Shown: positions 16,950 to 25,881, counted from the first letter of the stretch. The stretch is DNA of 38,064 nucleotides from an uncultured Granulosicoccus sp. (GCA_947492525.1 CANLNQ010000044.1:1-38064), one strand, 5' to 3'. A program made the numbers and translations. The notes: generated by a model from the letters alone, not told the origin.

Positions 16950-17747
16950 TCAGTCTGCATCCTCACTTCCGGTCATCCGGTGAATTCGGAAAAGCGCGAT
17001 CAGTCCGATGGGTACGGCGGCAATGGTCACAACGACATACGGCAAGGTCTGAATGGCAAACGGGAATTGAAAGAAGGCCCAGTTGATGAAGTTGATGGCA
17101 GCGTGCGCGAGTATGCTGGGCAGCAGGGAACGTGAGCGCCAGTACAGCCAACCGAACAGCAGGCCGGACACAATTGACATGAGCGCGCTGGATGGGCCGA
17201 TGTGCAGTACACCGAACAACAATGACGACAAAGCAATGGCCAGCCAGGCCGGGTTTCTCTGCAGGAGTCCGCGCAGCACGATGCCCCGAAACAGCAGCTC
17301 TTCGATCAAGGGTGTTGCGACGCACAGGGAAAGAAGAGTGAGTAGTGTGACGGTCAAACTCAATGTAGAGCCCGAGATAACGATGCCTCCCACCGCATCA
17401 GGACCGAACAGGGCGAACCGAAAGAGATACATGATCTCGACCAGGTACAGCGTGGCGGAGACAAGGATGATCGGTATCACCAGTTGGCGGAGTTTGGTCG
17501 GCTGCCGCGCGGTTGAGGGGTGGAAGAGATCTGCTACAGCCCTGCCAGTGACATGGCAGTAGCCGGCCAGAAAAATCGCTGTACCAATGGTTGTGGCCAA
17601 CAAGTAGGCGGGCTCTGACTCCCCGGTGGACGGAATCCGTCTCATGGCGAACAGCATGAAGCCACACGTCACAGCCCAGATAGTCACGAGGACCAGTGAG
17701 CCTACGATATTGGGTTGATAGTCTGTCAGACGGTCTTTGCAGAACAT
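16950..17747 (-). CDS. CPBP-family intramembrane metalloprotease
   Basis: This 265-residue protein has about seven to eight hydrophobic segments. The family motifs are complete: EELLFR (E149, E150, R154), FGVLH (F178, H182) and HAAIN (H215, N219). These build the metal site of CAAX-protease/bacteriocin-processing-type glutamic or metallo-endopeptidases in the membrane. Bacterial members handle peptide maturation, bacteriocin self-immunity or membrane regulation; the substrate here is unknown. Its start lies 14 bases after the stop of the TetR gene on the same strand, so the two form a regulator-protease operon controlled from the palindrome at 18440-18452. Confidence 0.9.
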   Translation of the reverse strand: MFCKDRLTDYQPNIVGSLVLVTIWAVTCGFMLFAMRRIPSTGESEPAYLLATTIGTAIFLAGYCHVTGRAVADLFHPSTARQPTKLRQLVIPIILVSATLYLVEIMYLFRFALFGPDAVGGIVISGSTLSLTVTLLTLLSLCVATPLIEELLFRGIVLRGLLQRNPAWLAIALSSLLFGVLHIGPSSALMSIVSGLLFGWLYWRSRSLLPSILAHAAINFINWAFFQFPFAIQTLPYVVVTIAAVPIGLIALFRIHRMTGSEDAD

Positions 17748-17761
17748 GGTGAATGACAGGC

Positions 17762-18415
17762 TCAGCGGGTTTCGGCGGCGCTTTCAGCGGGACGCATTTC
17801 TGCTGCGTAACTGCCGCGTAACTGCAAGGGTGGCAGGATATCCTCGAAGCGCATGTCGTTCATCGGGTGCTGACTACCGGGCGAACAGGCTCTGCGGGCA
17901 AGGCCTGCGTAACCATGCAGCAGGGACCAGATCATGATCTCGACGCCCTTTGCGCCAGCGGGGCCGGGTTCGAAGGGGGCGCAGCCATCCACCAGTACCT
18001 GATAGGCTGCGGTTGATGCGTGGTCCAGATCGGCGTCGCTGAAGCTGACACTCTCGGAGGAGAACATCAGGTTATAGAGCGAGGCGTTTTCTCGTGCGAA
18101 CTTCAGATAGCCGCGGCAGATGGCAAGCAGTCGTTCTCCGGGGTCGACACTGACAGCATCGCGTTCCTGAATCATCAGGTGGGTGAACTGCTGGAATCCG
18201 CGTGCAGCAATGGCAACGAGCAAGCCTTCCATGCCCTGAAAATGGTGGGCAGGCGCAGCGTGCGAGACGCCGGCACGCGCGGCGCAACCGCGCAGGGTCA
18301 AGCCGTTGGCCCCACTCTCCCGCAGTATGTCGATACCCGCTGCAATCAACGCCTCGCGCAGATCGCCGTGGTGGTGGCCGGTTTTCGTGGTCTTTCGAGT
18401 GCCTGTCTTGTCCAT
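17762..18415 (-). CDS. TetR/AcrR-family regulator with WHG-type C-terminal domain
   Basis: This 217-residue protein has the N-terminal TetR helix-turn-helix (about 20-66). It is seen in DLREALIAAGIDILRESG, LTLRGCAARAGVSHAAPAHH and the closing FQGMEGLLVAIAARGF. The C-terminal ligand domain shows IMIWSLLHGYAGL, a tryptophan and glycine signature of the WHG class. Such dimeric repressors release DNA on binding a small molecule. A perfect 13-base palindrome lies 24 bases upstream of its start codon, which argues for autoregulation of the TetR-CPBP operon. An unusually basic, His-rich leader (residues 2-16) precedes the DNA-binding domain. Confidence 0.93.
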   Translation of the reverse strand: MDKTGTRKTTKTGHHHGDLREALIAAGIDILRESGANGLTLRGCAARAGVSHAAPAHHFQGMEGLLVAIAARGFQQFTHLMIQERDAVSVDPGERLLAICRGYLKFARENASLYNLMFSSESVSFSDADLDHASTAAYQVLVDGCAPFEPGPAGAKGVEIMIWSLLHGYAGLARRACSPGSQHPMNDMRFEDILPPLQLRGSYAAEMRPAESAAETR

Positions 18416-18439
18416 GAGACCGATTTTCGATTCTTTACC

Positions 18440-18452
18440 TTGACAGTGTCAA
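18440..18452. promoter_or_regulatory. Palindrome TTGACA-G-TGTCAA, candidate TetR operator
   Basis: This is a perfect 6+6 dyad with one central base, 24 bases upstream of the TetR start codon. TTGACA also resembles a -35 element, so binding would block the promoter. TetR repressors commonly bind such a dyad upstream of their own gene. The rest of 18416-18713 shows no gene that I trust. Confidence 0.6.
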
Positions 18453-18713
18453 CGTCAATCGTCGGCTTCTTGATGAAAGGGTGCTGTCAGATCCGTGCCG
18501 ACGCCGTGGGAATATCAATCCATATGCCGGGTCTATCGGACCGTTCAGTCTCGATGAAGCAAGGCCTTCCTACGCTGCGTTTCGCTCGTGGCGCGGATTA
18601 TCCGTGCACGGGGAGGTGACCGATGACGTGTTGCAACGGCAACCCGACAATGAACAGCAGACCCGTTTGTTCGGATAGTACGACAAGCAATTCAGGGCTT
18701 GATCTGTCAGAGA

Positions 18714-19790
18714 TCAGGACACCAGCTTCAGCCGATCACGGGGCTTGACAATATCCAGGTCGATCGTGCGAGCACAGTTGCTGCCTGACTTCTTTGCCAG
18801 GTACAGATGCTCATCGGCCTTGTCCAGGTGAGTCGGTGGCAGGCAGTCGGACGCGTTGATGTAGCCGACCGCGGCACCGATACTGACCGTGACGTACGGC
18901 GCTACCAGCGAGGATTCATGCGGAATCCGTAGTGCGCGGACCGCCTCGCACACACGTTTGCACAACAAGTCCAGCGCTTCGATGCTCGAGTCTGCGGAAA
19001 TGATCACGAATTCCTCGCCGCCATAGCGAAATGCCGTGTCGGTCGGTTCGACCAGGGTATGGCGCAAGGCATCTGACAGCTGTGCCAGGCACTGGTCGCC
19101 TGCAGAATGTCCATAGGTGTCGTTGTACTGTTTGAAGCAATCGATATCCAGAAACAGTACTCCCAGCCGGGCTTTGTCCTGTATGGCACGCGTGCACTCT
19201 TGATGATACAGGGTGTCGAAACGGCGTCGGTTGTAGAGTTTCGTGAGTTGATCCACTTCACTGAGCCTCTTGAAACGAACACGGTCTGCTTCCAGCAGAT
19301 TCTTTTGTTCAACGAAGTCGCTGATATCCTCGACGATACCGAACAACAGTTCGATCTCGCCATCGTCATCGAACTTCAGGGCCTTGGCACGGCTCAGGAA
19401 ATGGCGTGTCATACCTGACGCCGGATCGAGGTAGGGAAACTCGTTGGAATACTCGCTGATTTCCTTTTTCAGCAATCGCCGGTAGTCACTGAAGACACGC
19501 TCGGCATCGGCCGAACTTTCGCGTTCAACGTTCTTCAAGTAATCCCCGGCGATGGGGCAGGTGTCTCTGACCGAGTGCACCGCAAGCACCGGATCCAGAG
19601 AAAAAGCATCGCACATGTGTGAGTTGCAATAGTAGCTGCCCGGGTCATCCTTCAGATCGATGAGCCACCAGCAAACCCCGTTGAAGCCGAGTGCTATCTC
19701 CAGTATGTCTCGGTATTCCTTGGTCAATGATCGCATTGATCGCGCGGCCTCGTTCTGGTTCTCTAGCGATTGTCCGGATAGCGCTTGCAT
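18714..19790 (-). CDS. PAS-GGEEF diguanylate cyclase
   Basis: This 358-residue cytoplasmic enzyme makes cyclic di-GMP from two GTP. A PAS-like sensor (about 25-160, ending in LLFGIVEDISDF) is joined by a short helix to the GGDEF domain. Motifs seen are DQLTKLYNRRRFD (180-192), FLDIDCFKQYND (213-224), the active loop RYGGEEF with GGEEF at 257-261, and DEHLYLAKKSGSN near 330. The inhibitory RxxD site nine residues upstream of GGEEF reads EPTD (248-251), so product feedback at the usual I-site is probably lost. No membrane segment is present. It stands alone, with no phosphodiesterase domain or effector gene beside it. Confidence 0.93.
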   Translation of the reverse strand: MQALSGQSLENQNEAARSMRSLTKEYRDILEIALGFNGVCWWLIDLKDDPGSYYCNSHMCDAFSLDPVLAVHSVRDTCPIAGDYLKNVERESSADAERVFSDYRRLLKKEISEYSNEFPYLDPASGMTRHFLSRAKALKFDDDGEIELLFGIVEDISDFVEQKNLLEADRVRFKRLSEVDQLTKLYNRRRFDTLYHQECTRAIQDKARLGVLFLDIDCFKQYNDTYGHSAGDQCLAQLSDALRHTLVEPTDTAFRYGGEEFVIISADSSIEALDLLCKRVCEAVRALRIPHESSLVAPYVTVSIGAAVGYINASDCLPPTHLDKADEHLYLAKKSGSNCARTIDLDIVKPRDRLKLVS

Positions 19791-20038
19791 CCGTTAATCA
19801 AGGAGAGTGGGTTCCAGGGCGGGAATGCCAGAACCGATACAAGATTGATTCAACGGAGGCTAGCGGCGGATTCGGTCCCGAACTTGATATTCAGTTTGAA
19901 CGAACACGCAAATTGCTTGCAAAGTACCCCGCCCATCGACTGTCCTCTCGCCGATTTCCCGTGCGATCGTCCTGCTTTTCGAGGAGGTTACATTGTCTTG
20001 GCGGAGATGTTCACATCGTGCTCACGCAACGGAGTTGC

Positions 20039-21034
20039 TTACAAGCGAGACTCCGACTGGAAAATAAAACTGTCAGACCACGTCGACCACGGTTGGGTAA
20101 TGGTGCTGGTTGTCCCATCCGCAGTTACCGTGATTTCAACAGTATCAACATCTCCTGTCTCAGCATTCAAAGAAAGTACGTTGCCTGAGTCGAAACTCAA
20201 CACGAGACTACCGGTATCCTCGCCTGGATTAATGACGCCATCGACATCGACACTCATTCGTAAGCCATCAGTCCAATCTGCTTGCACTACAAATTTTCCA
20301 GTCAAACCGCGACCGTAGTCGAAGCTCGTGTTCGAAGCCTCGATCATCAAGAAACTGTCTGGAGTTTCCCTGGAGAACTCTACGTCGTGCGTATTCCAGA
20401 AGCTGTAGATATCTCCGCCACTCCTCATGCCAAGCGCACCGGTAAGACGAACTACTTTCGATTGATCATCTCGCACGAAGTCAGTGGCAACGATATTCAC
20501 GGATTCATAGATAGATGTTGCCAGCTGTCCATCGAAGAGAATTGCATCATATTGGCAACTATCAAAATCAAAGTGCCATGTCAGCAGGTTATCAGAATGA
20601 AACCCAGTAGTTTCTGGCGCAACGATCAACGTCCCTCCATTCTCGCAAACAATATCTGCTGGTTGAGAAATCAATTCGGCAGTGTCTCCATCGACTATCG
20701 GCCAGGTTCGATAATAGGTGGGGTCAGGGTAGTCAGGTGCTGTTATTACATCGTCCCCATACAATTTACCTGAGAATATAGCGAATACCTTATCAACGAT
20801 ATCGGCATGATTATCCAAGGTGAGCACTGAAACTACTGGCTCGGGCTCGGGCTCGGGCTCGGGTTCGAATTCAGATTCGGATTCGGATTCGGATTCAGAT
20901 TCAGATTCGGACTCAGATTCGGACTCAGACTCAGTCTGTTGGTCAGTGCCATCATCCAACGGCGCATTACTGCTGCCACTACTGCCGCCACAGGCGGCAA
21001 TGAAAACCAAGGGCACGAGAGATAGGTATTTCAC
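20039..21034 (-). CDS. Orphan lipoprotein with Ser-Glu / Glu-Pro linker
   Basis: This 331-residue protein starts at GTG, with AGGA 9 bases upstream. It has a signal peptide and lipobox IAAC (Cys 15), then a Gly/Ser tether. A low-complexity linker of ten Ser-Glu dipeptides and five Glu-Pro dipeptides lies between about residues 34 and 66. The folded part (about 68-331) is rich in beta-strand-like segments (LTWHFDFDSC, KFVVQADWTDGLRMSV, TVEITVTADGTTS) and resembles no family I can name. The linker is strongly acidic and probably holds the domain away from the membrane or spans the cell wall. It is downstream of nothing obvious; 248 bases separate its stop from the diguanylate cyclase start. Confidence 0.75.
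   Translation of the reverse strand: MKYLSLVPLVFIAACGGSSGSSNAPLDDGTDQQTESESESESESESESESESESEFEPEPEPEPEPVVSVLTLDNHADIVDKVFAIFSGKLYGDDVITAPDYPDPTYYRTWPIVDGDTAELISQPADIVCENGGTLIVAPETTGFHSDNLLTWHFDFDSCQYDAILFDGQLATSIYESVNIVATDFVRDDQSKVVRLTGALGMRSGGDIYSFWNTHDVEFSRETPDSFLMIEASNTSFDYGRGLTGKFVVQADWTDGLRMSVDVDGVINPGEDTGSLVLSFDSGNVLSLNAETGDVDTVEITVTADGTTSTITQPWSTWSDSFIFQSESRL
20838..20934. repeat. Six-base tandem repeat coding for the Ser-Glu / Glu-Pro linker
   Basis: The plus strand carries five GGCTCG-type units followed by about ten ATTCGG/ATTCAG/ACTCAG units. The period of six keeps the reading frame when units are gained or lost, so linker length can vary by slippage without breaking the lipoprotein. 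Confidence 0.85.
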
Positions 21035-21410
21035 AGCTGGTTTCCTTACAGTTTGAAGTCAAGCGATCGTCTCCGATAGTGATCGCCACCACTGATGATA
21101 GGGAGAAGCAGAGACGCCTGTCAATTGCTGATGCTACATCTCCTTGTTCTGGCAGCATGCTCATGCAATCGTCCATGAATCGAAGGTGATCGAGTCAGAT
21201 AGGTTTGATCAATGTGTAATTGGTCTCTCTAATCAAATGACAGCAATTATTGATAGACCTTGGAAGGCCACATGAAATGATCGTTTCTCTTGAAAATCAA
21301 TCGCATTGATGAACCACGGCTCTGGGTGAGATTGTTCCGTTTTTAATTGGCACTAGTTGTGAAGAGGTGGTTATAACAGTGGACGAACATCCTGGAAAGG
21401 ATTGCTCGTC
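21035..21410. other. Stretch without a recognisable gene
   Basis: About 375 bases between the lipoprotein start and the end of the broken paralogue hold no frame longer than chance and no clear hairpin. It should include the promoter of the leftward lipoprotein gene. Confidence 0.5.
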
Positions 21411-22904
21411 TCATACTTCTGCATGCCTGACTATGATCGCAACTGCCGCTTCTCGTGCTTTCGGATCAGTTAATTCTTTAGCGTCGACATTGAATTCACC
21501 CAGGACCGCTTTAGCGATTTCTATCTGATTAGCAGGAAGTTTTTCGCTGCAGCTTATCGCAATGAGTTTGCGCGCTGCAGATTCAGTATCAACAACGCCG
21601 GAGCCATTGCCTTTCTTCGCTCTGCTCTCGTGGCGAGAGCTCCGTCGCCAGCGTCTGAATACCTTGTATCCCAATAAACCCATGCCGCCCACAGCTGCGC
21701 CGCCCGGCAACACCCAACCTACAGGGCTCCATGCCGTTACAGTGCCTTTCAATTTTACTTCGACGTATTCTTGCGCGGTGGGCTTTTCTGGAATGTCTGA
21801 CCGCTGATGCGAACGAGAGGACAGTACAGTACCTACCGGTCCGGCCAATTTTCCGCTATCTGATGTAATCTGCGACGCAAGATTGGAACTAGACAGGCTT
21901 GACACCGTGTTGGTCCTTGCCAGTGCTTTCGAAACGGATTAGCTTTTGCACGGAGCATTCCTGATGCAAGCGCCTGGGTTGAGCTCGCCATCGAATTGGG
22001 CTTTACCGGTGTTAGTGCCAGGTGCACTATTTTGGGCTGTATGGATATTTCTGACTTGCACAACTTAGTCGAAGATCGAGCCCAAGGCAGCAGCGCGACC
22101 ATTGACCAGTCCGTACCCAACGGAAGAGCCGGAAACAGACGGGGACAGCTCAAACTGATCCTGACCTTCAAGATAGTTCTTGGCTTCTAAATGAATAAGT
22201 TGTGAGAGCTATGCCAGATCATTTGGCCCCGTAACGCCGGATGCCGCTGGGGATGGCACAGCTTCAGCCAGAAACGCACCAAATGTCTTTCTCAACGCTG
22301 TAGCTTTACCCTCGTCATGCTCCCAACCTATGTGTTCATTGATTATGCGTTTTGCATCCTGGCTCGTCAGTTTTTCCAGGTATGAATCTGCCTCTTTTGC
22401 CACCAGCTCAATCAATTCATCTTGACTGGACTGCCTTTTAGACTGTGCGTTGAAGACCGGGTCATCGTCAACATCAAATACGAGAGTGATTTCCTGGTCA
22501 AATGTTTCAATCGTGCCGTTCAGCTCATGGATTGTGACATCGACTTCACCGTTGTTTGTTGAATCGATAGCGGCAGTACCGTCAGGGTAGTTCGACTTTT
22601 TCTTGAGAAGCTCTCTCGTAGATTTGCGCTGCTCTGTCTAGTTGGCGTAGTGGTGGGCCTTGCCACGCATAAAATGGCAATCGCCATGCTTGTAAAATAC
22701 AGCTTTTCGATCAGATTGACCGTGTTTGATGCGGAAGTCAGTGCCTTTGGTTCTTTTTACCAAGCAATCACCAATTCTTGCGCCTGTGGCAACAGCGGGC
22801 GCCTTGTCCAGAACATGTTTCGATTCCGAATCAGTCACTCTTGACCATTTGGAGTGTTTGAACTCGTACAGTTTGAGTTCGCCATTCATCACTTCGGTTT
22901 TCAT
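21411..22904 (-). pseudogene. Decayed paralogue of the orphan 552-residue protein at 11282-12940
   Basis: From ATG 22904 the frame copies the intact protein (MKTEVMNGELKLYEFK, HVLDKAP, RGKAHH). It is broken by TAG at 22638-22640, TAG at 22209-22211 and TAA at 22065-22067, all in the same frame with clear similarity on both sides. Two compensating frameshifts lie between about 21930 and 21990. The last part (21411-21905) is again in frame: NLASQ, TAWSPVGW, GGMGLLGYKV and REAAVAIIVRHAEV match well. About 70 residues, including the first hydrophobic stretch, are missing in the C-terminal half. At least five lesions show it cannot make the full protein, yet the ends remain well conserved, so decay is fairly recent or the copies were homogenised. 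Confidence 0.92.
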
Positions 22905-23111
22905 GTCTGCTTGATATCCTGCGCTGATATCTACAAACTATCAGATGATTGATCAAGAGCTGTAATCAGCTAACACGCATAGTGTGAATATGAATCTTGG
23001 TGTTGCTGAGTAGCTATTTGATATAGTCGACGCTGCCAGCGGCTTACTGATGAGAAATACTGCAAGTAGCGATATAGTTGAACGAATAACTCTAGACCGG
23101 AAGTACAAGAC

Positions 23112-23591
23112 ATGAATCAATGGGAACTGGCTCAGCTGAATATCGCAACACTGATTGCTCCTCTGGACTCGCCTGTGCTCGCTGATTTTGTGGCTGAACT
23201 GGATCGCATCAATGGCATTGCCGAGCAGTCTCCCGGTTTTATCTGGCGTCTGCAGTCCGACAGCGGCAGTGCGATTGATCTCGAGCACGATTTCGGAAGC
23301 GATGTCATCGTCAATGCGTCGGTTTGGGAAACGGTGGAGCATCTACATGCGTACGTCTATCGCAGCGCTCACGCGGCAATCATGAGTCGACGAAAGGAAT
23401 GGTTCTCCATGATGAAGGAATCCTACAGCGTTCTATGGTGGGTCCCTAGAGGCCACAGACCCACGTCGACGGAGGCAAGAATCAAGCTGAACCTGCTCAG
23501 GGAAAGAGGCCCGACGGCGGATGCCTTCACGTTCAAGAAGGCGTTCCCGAGTCCCGCAGCCCCTGATCAAGGTGATCCGCCGGGTGCCTGA
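23112..23591 (+). CDS. DUF3291 domain protein
   Basis: This 159-residue soluble protein matches the DUF3291 pattern: WELAQLNIATLIAPLDSP at the N-terminus, FVAELDRINGIAEQSPGFIW, then WETVEHLHAYVYRSAHAAIM and the ending LWWVPRGHRPT with EARIKLNLL. The fold is of the dimeric alpha/beta-barrel (antibiotic monooxygenase-like) type, and no reaction is established for the family. The C-terminal 20 residues are low in structure. It starts with its own promoter region after the paralogue remnant; the LysE-type exporter follows after 134 bases on the same strand. Confidence 0.85.
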   Translation: MNQWELAQLNIATLIAPLDSPVLADFVAELDRINGIAEQSPGFIWRLQSDSGSAIDLEHDFGSDVIVNASVWETVEHLHAYVYRSAHAAIMSRRKEWFSMMKESYSVLWWVPRGHRPTSTEARIKLNLLRERGPTADAFTFKKAFPSPAAPDQGDPPGA

Positions 23592-23725
23592 TGTTCCGTC
23601 CTGTTCCTATTGTATGAATAACACCAGATCGTGGAAGGCCGGTGGACGGCGCGGCGGTATGCCCGAGATTGACTCGCTGCGCTGCTTGTATGATCAGTTT
23701 TCCAACCGACCGATTGTGATGAAGC

Positions 23726-24337
23726 ATGTCTCTGGAATATTTCCTGACCTCGATCGTGGTCATATTGCTCCCCGGCACCGGGGTTATCTACACCACCGCT
23801 GTCGGCCTGGGGCGGGGGTTTCGTGCCAGTGTCGCGGCGGCCTGTGGCTGTACCCTGGGTATCGTGCCAGCCGCACTGGCCAGTATCTTCGGCCTGGCGG
23901 CGGTTTTTCATGCAAGTGCCCTGGCGTTCATGGTCGTCAAGTACCTGGGCGTGGCCTACCTGTTCTACATGGCCTGGAGCATCCTCAGAAGTGACGGATT
24001 GATGCAGGTGGACGAGGACAGTAGAGCGGAATCCCTTAACCGAACGGCTATCAATGGCATGCTGCTCAATGTCCTGAATCCGAAGCTCTCTCTGTTCTTT
24101 CTGGCGTTCCTGCCCCAGTTCGTACCGGCAAGCCACAGTGCTTCCATTGCATTCATGGTGTATCTGGCGGCCATGTTCATGCTGATGACTTTTCTGGTGT
24201 TCGTGCTGTACGGCGCGTTTGCTTCCGCCGCCCGTCAATACGTTATCGAATCTGCGAAGACCATGACGTGGCTCAAGCGATGTTTCGCAGGTACGTTTGG
24301 CGTTCTCGGCCTGAGGTTGGCGTTGGCGGAACGCTGA
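23726..24337 (+). CDS. LysE/RhtB-family amino-acid exporter
   Basis: This 203-residue inner-membrane protein is of normal family length with six hydrophobic segments. The family pattern is clear: ILLPGTGVIYTTAVGLGRG near the start, GCTLGIVPAALASIFGLAAV, VVKYLGVAYLFYMAW, the NGMLLNVLNPKLSLFFLAFL signature after a polar loop, and a C-terminal segment. These proteins export amino acids such as lysine, threonine or homoserine lactone. It has no divergent regulator beside it. A stem-loop with a T-run follows at 24379-24423. Confidence 0.92.
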   Translation: MSLEYFLTSIVVILLPGTGVIYTTAVGLGRGFRASVAAACGCTLGIVPAALASIFGLAAVFHASALAFMVVKYLGVAYLFYMAWSILRSDGLMQVDEDSRAESLNRTAINGMLLNVLNPKLSLFFLAFLPQFVPASHSASIAFMVYLAAMFMLMTFLVFVLYGAFASAARQYVIESAKTMTWLKRCFAGTFGVLGLRLALAER

Positions 24338-24378
24338 TTGCCATTGGCTTCAGGGCGCAGGCGCTATTGATGGCGACA

Positions 24379-24423
24379 CTCTCATTATCAGCCTGATACG
24401 AGAGATGCATTGGTAGTCTTTTT
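24379..24423 (+). terminator. Stem-loop plus T-run after the LysE-type gene
   Basis: CTCTC-AT-TATCA pairs with TGATA-C-GAGAG across a 3-base loop (24379-24404), and a TCTTTTT run follows at 24417. The stem is interrupted by a small internal loop and the T-run is 12 bases away, so it is a weak intrinsic terminator candidate. Confidence 0.4.
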
Positions 24424-24669
24424 ACAATAGGTAGCAGGGCAATTTACTCGCCTACCCATAGCCGGATATCGGCTCGATCAGTGACTGGTGAAAGAGATCT
24501 GAACACTTTGCTGTAAGTCAATGACCAGACTTGATCCGTCTAAGGTATCGTTTGAGCAGCGATAACCTTCGACAACTGATTCCCTGATAAAGTACCTGTA
24601 CTCCGGTTTTCATAATGCAATGGTGGGTATTCGCCATGATACCGCTTGTTCCATTCAAGCCTCGATGAT

Positions 24670-24702
24670 GTTCCTTGAGGGCTGGTAGCGAGCCCTCGGA
24701 AC
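24670..24702 (+). promoter_or_regulatory. Strong hairpin upstream of the porin gene
   Basis: GTTCCTTGAGGGCT pairs with AGCCCTCGGAAC (12 pairs with a 2-base bulge) around a 7-base loop, about 100 bases before the porin start. It is followed by an AT-rich stretch with a TTTTTCGCTTTTTC tract. It could be a leader structure or attenuator acting on porin expression, or a site for a protein. The rest of 24424-24803 holds no gene I can support. Confidence 0.4.
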
Positions 24703-24803
24703 GGGATGAAAGTAGAATCAAACTCTGATTTTGTTTTTCGCTTTTTCTTCGCTTACGTTTGTAGACTGAAAGTGCCGTTTCAACAATTCAAGAGGTTGTT
24801 TCG

Positions 24804-25784
24804 ATGAAAAAGCAGTCACTACCGGTAGTGCCCGTAATTGCGTTCTGGATTGCGTTGACAAGTGGCCAGGCGGTCGCTCAGGAAGTATCAAGCAATCTCG
24901 ATGCTAGTCTTCGTTTTGGTATTGGTCTGGATACCGAGCCCGATACTGAATTCACCTTCAACAACTACGGGTCACGTATCCGCTGGGGAGGGCGAGCAGA
25001 TCTGGAGGATGGTACTGCAGCGCTGGGGTACCTCGAGTTCGGATTTGATCAGGATGAAGGGGTCAGCACTACACGTCAGGCATGGGTGGGTTATGAAGCC
25101 GATTTTGGTACCGTGAAAGGCGGAAAGCAATACTCTGCTCTGTATGACGCGATTGTCAGCCGCGTCGATATCGCCTGGTGGGGAAGTTGCTGGATCGAAT
25201 ATGGCTGTTCACGCACGAGCTCCACGGTGAAATACGAGAGCAAGGAAAACGATGGCATGAAGATACATGCTTCCGGCCAGTTGGTTGACGACGATCCAGG
25301 CAGTGATGTCATCGACGAGATCGAAGCTGGAGTCACGCTGCAACTCAATGAAAATCTTAGCGTCGGTTTCGGAGCTGCCTATGTATTTGAAGACCTGGTA
25401 ACCGATCTGGATGGAACCGTCAGTGGTAACGATGATGGCTTCGGTTTACTTGCGGGTGCTACGATGATACGTGATGAATTGACTTTGGGAGGCATGCTTC
25501 AATTCATCGATGGTGATGCCATTGGTTCTGATGACGATGACATCGGGTTGACACTGTCTGCCGCTCAAGGCGATTACTACGGGGTTTTCGCACTTCAGGA
25601 TGGTGACAATACGCCTTTCTATGCAACACTCGGATACAGCCGACCGCTCATTGGCGAGCATGCGCGATTCTATCTGGAAGCTCAGGTCGTGGAGCCGGAT
25701 CTGCCCGATGTTGATACCGAGTTGCTGGCACGTGCCGTATTCATCTTCGACTTCGATGTATTCAACATGGAACGTCCGTTGTAG
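24804..25784 (+). CDS. Outer-membrane porin
   Basis: This 326-residue protein has a Sec signal peptide ending AVAQ (cleavage near residue 25). The mature chain has alternating beta strands, is acidic and low in Cys, and matches gram-negative general porins: SLRFGIGLDTE, a RIRWGGRADLEDG strand-turn, AWVGYEADFGTVKGGKQYSA, and a final ARAVFIFDFDVF. Two Cys (in GSCWIEYGC) lie where loop 3 would be, which is unusual and may form a disulfide in the constriction loop. It probably forms trimers passing small solutes. It is convergent with the cyanate operon, separated by a hairpin at 25819-25852, so it may or may not be part of anion uptake. Confidence 0.85.
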   Translation: MKKQSLPVVPVIAFWIALTSGQAVAQEVSSNLDASLRFGIGLDTEPDTEFTFNNYGSRIRWGGRADLEDGTAALGYLEFGFDQDEGVSTTRQAWVGYEADFGTVKGGKQYSALYDAIVSRVDIAWWGSCWIEYGCSRTSSTVKYESKENDGMKIHASGQLVDDDPGSDVIDEIEAGVTLQLNENLSVGFGAAYVFEDLVTDLDGTVSGNDDGFGLLAGATMIRDELTLGGMLQFIDGDAIGSDDDDIGLTLSAAQGDYYGVFALQDGDNTPFYATLGYSRPLIGEHARFYLEAQVVEPDLPDVDTELLARAVFIFDFDVFNMERPL

Positions 25785-25818
25785 TAGACGTACGTTCAAC
25801 AATTCGTGGTACCAGAGC

Positions 25819-25852
25819 CACGGGCATCGTCCAGTATCGGTCGGTGCCCGTG
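25819..25852. terminator. Hairpin between convergent porin and cyanate operon
   Basis: CACGGGCATCG pairs with CGGTGCCCGTG (11 pairs, one G-U) around a 12-base loop, 34 bases after the porin stop and 30 bases after the stop of the DUF1348 gene on the other strand. It is well placed to end transcription from both sides, though no long T-run follows. Confidence 0.6.
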
Positions 25853-25881
25853 CTCACTGTTACCGCAAGGTTGGTCTGTTG

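Noticed and set aside
18481..18678. A 65-codon plus-strand frame between the TetR gene and the diguanylate cyclase
   Set aside because: No family, weak composition, no ribosome binding site; not enough to call a gene.
22030..22640. The three in-frame stops of the paralogue considered as recoded codons
   Set aside because: Two are TAG and one is TAA, and frameshifts and a deletion follow, so ordinary decay explains them better.
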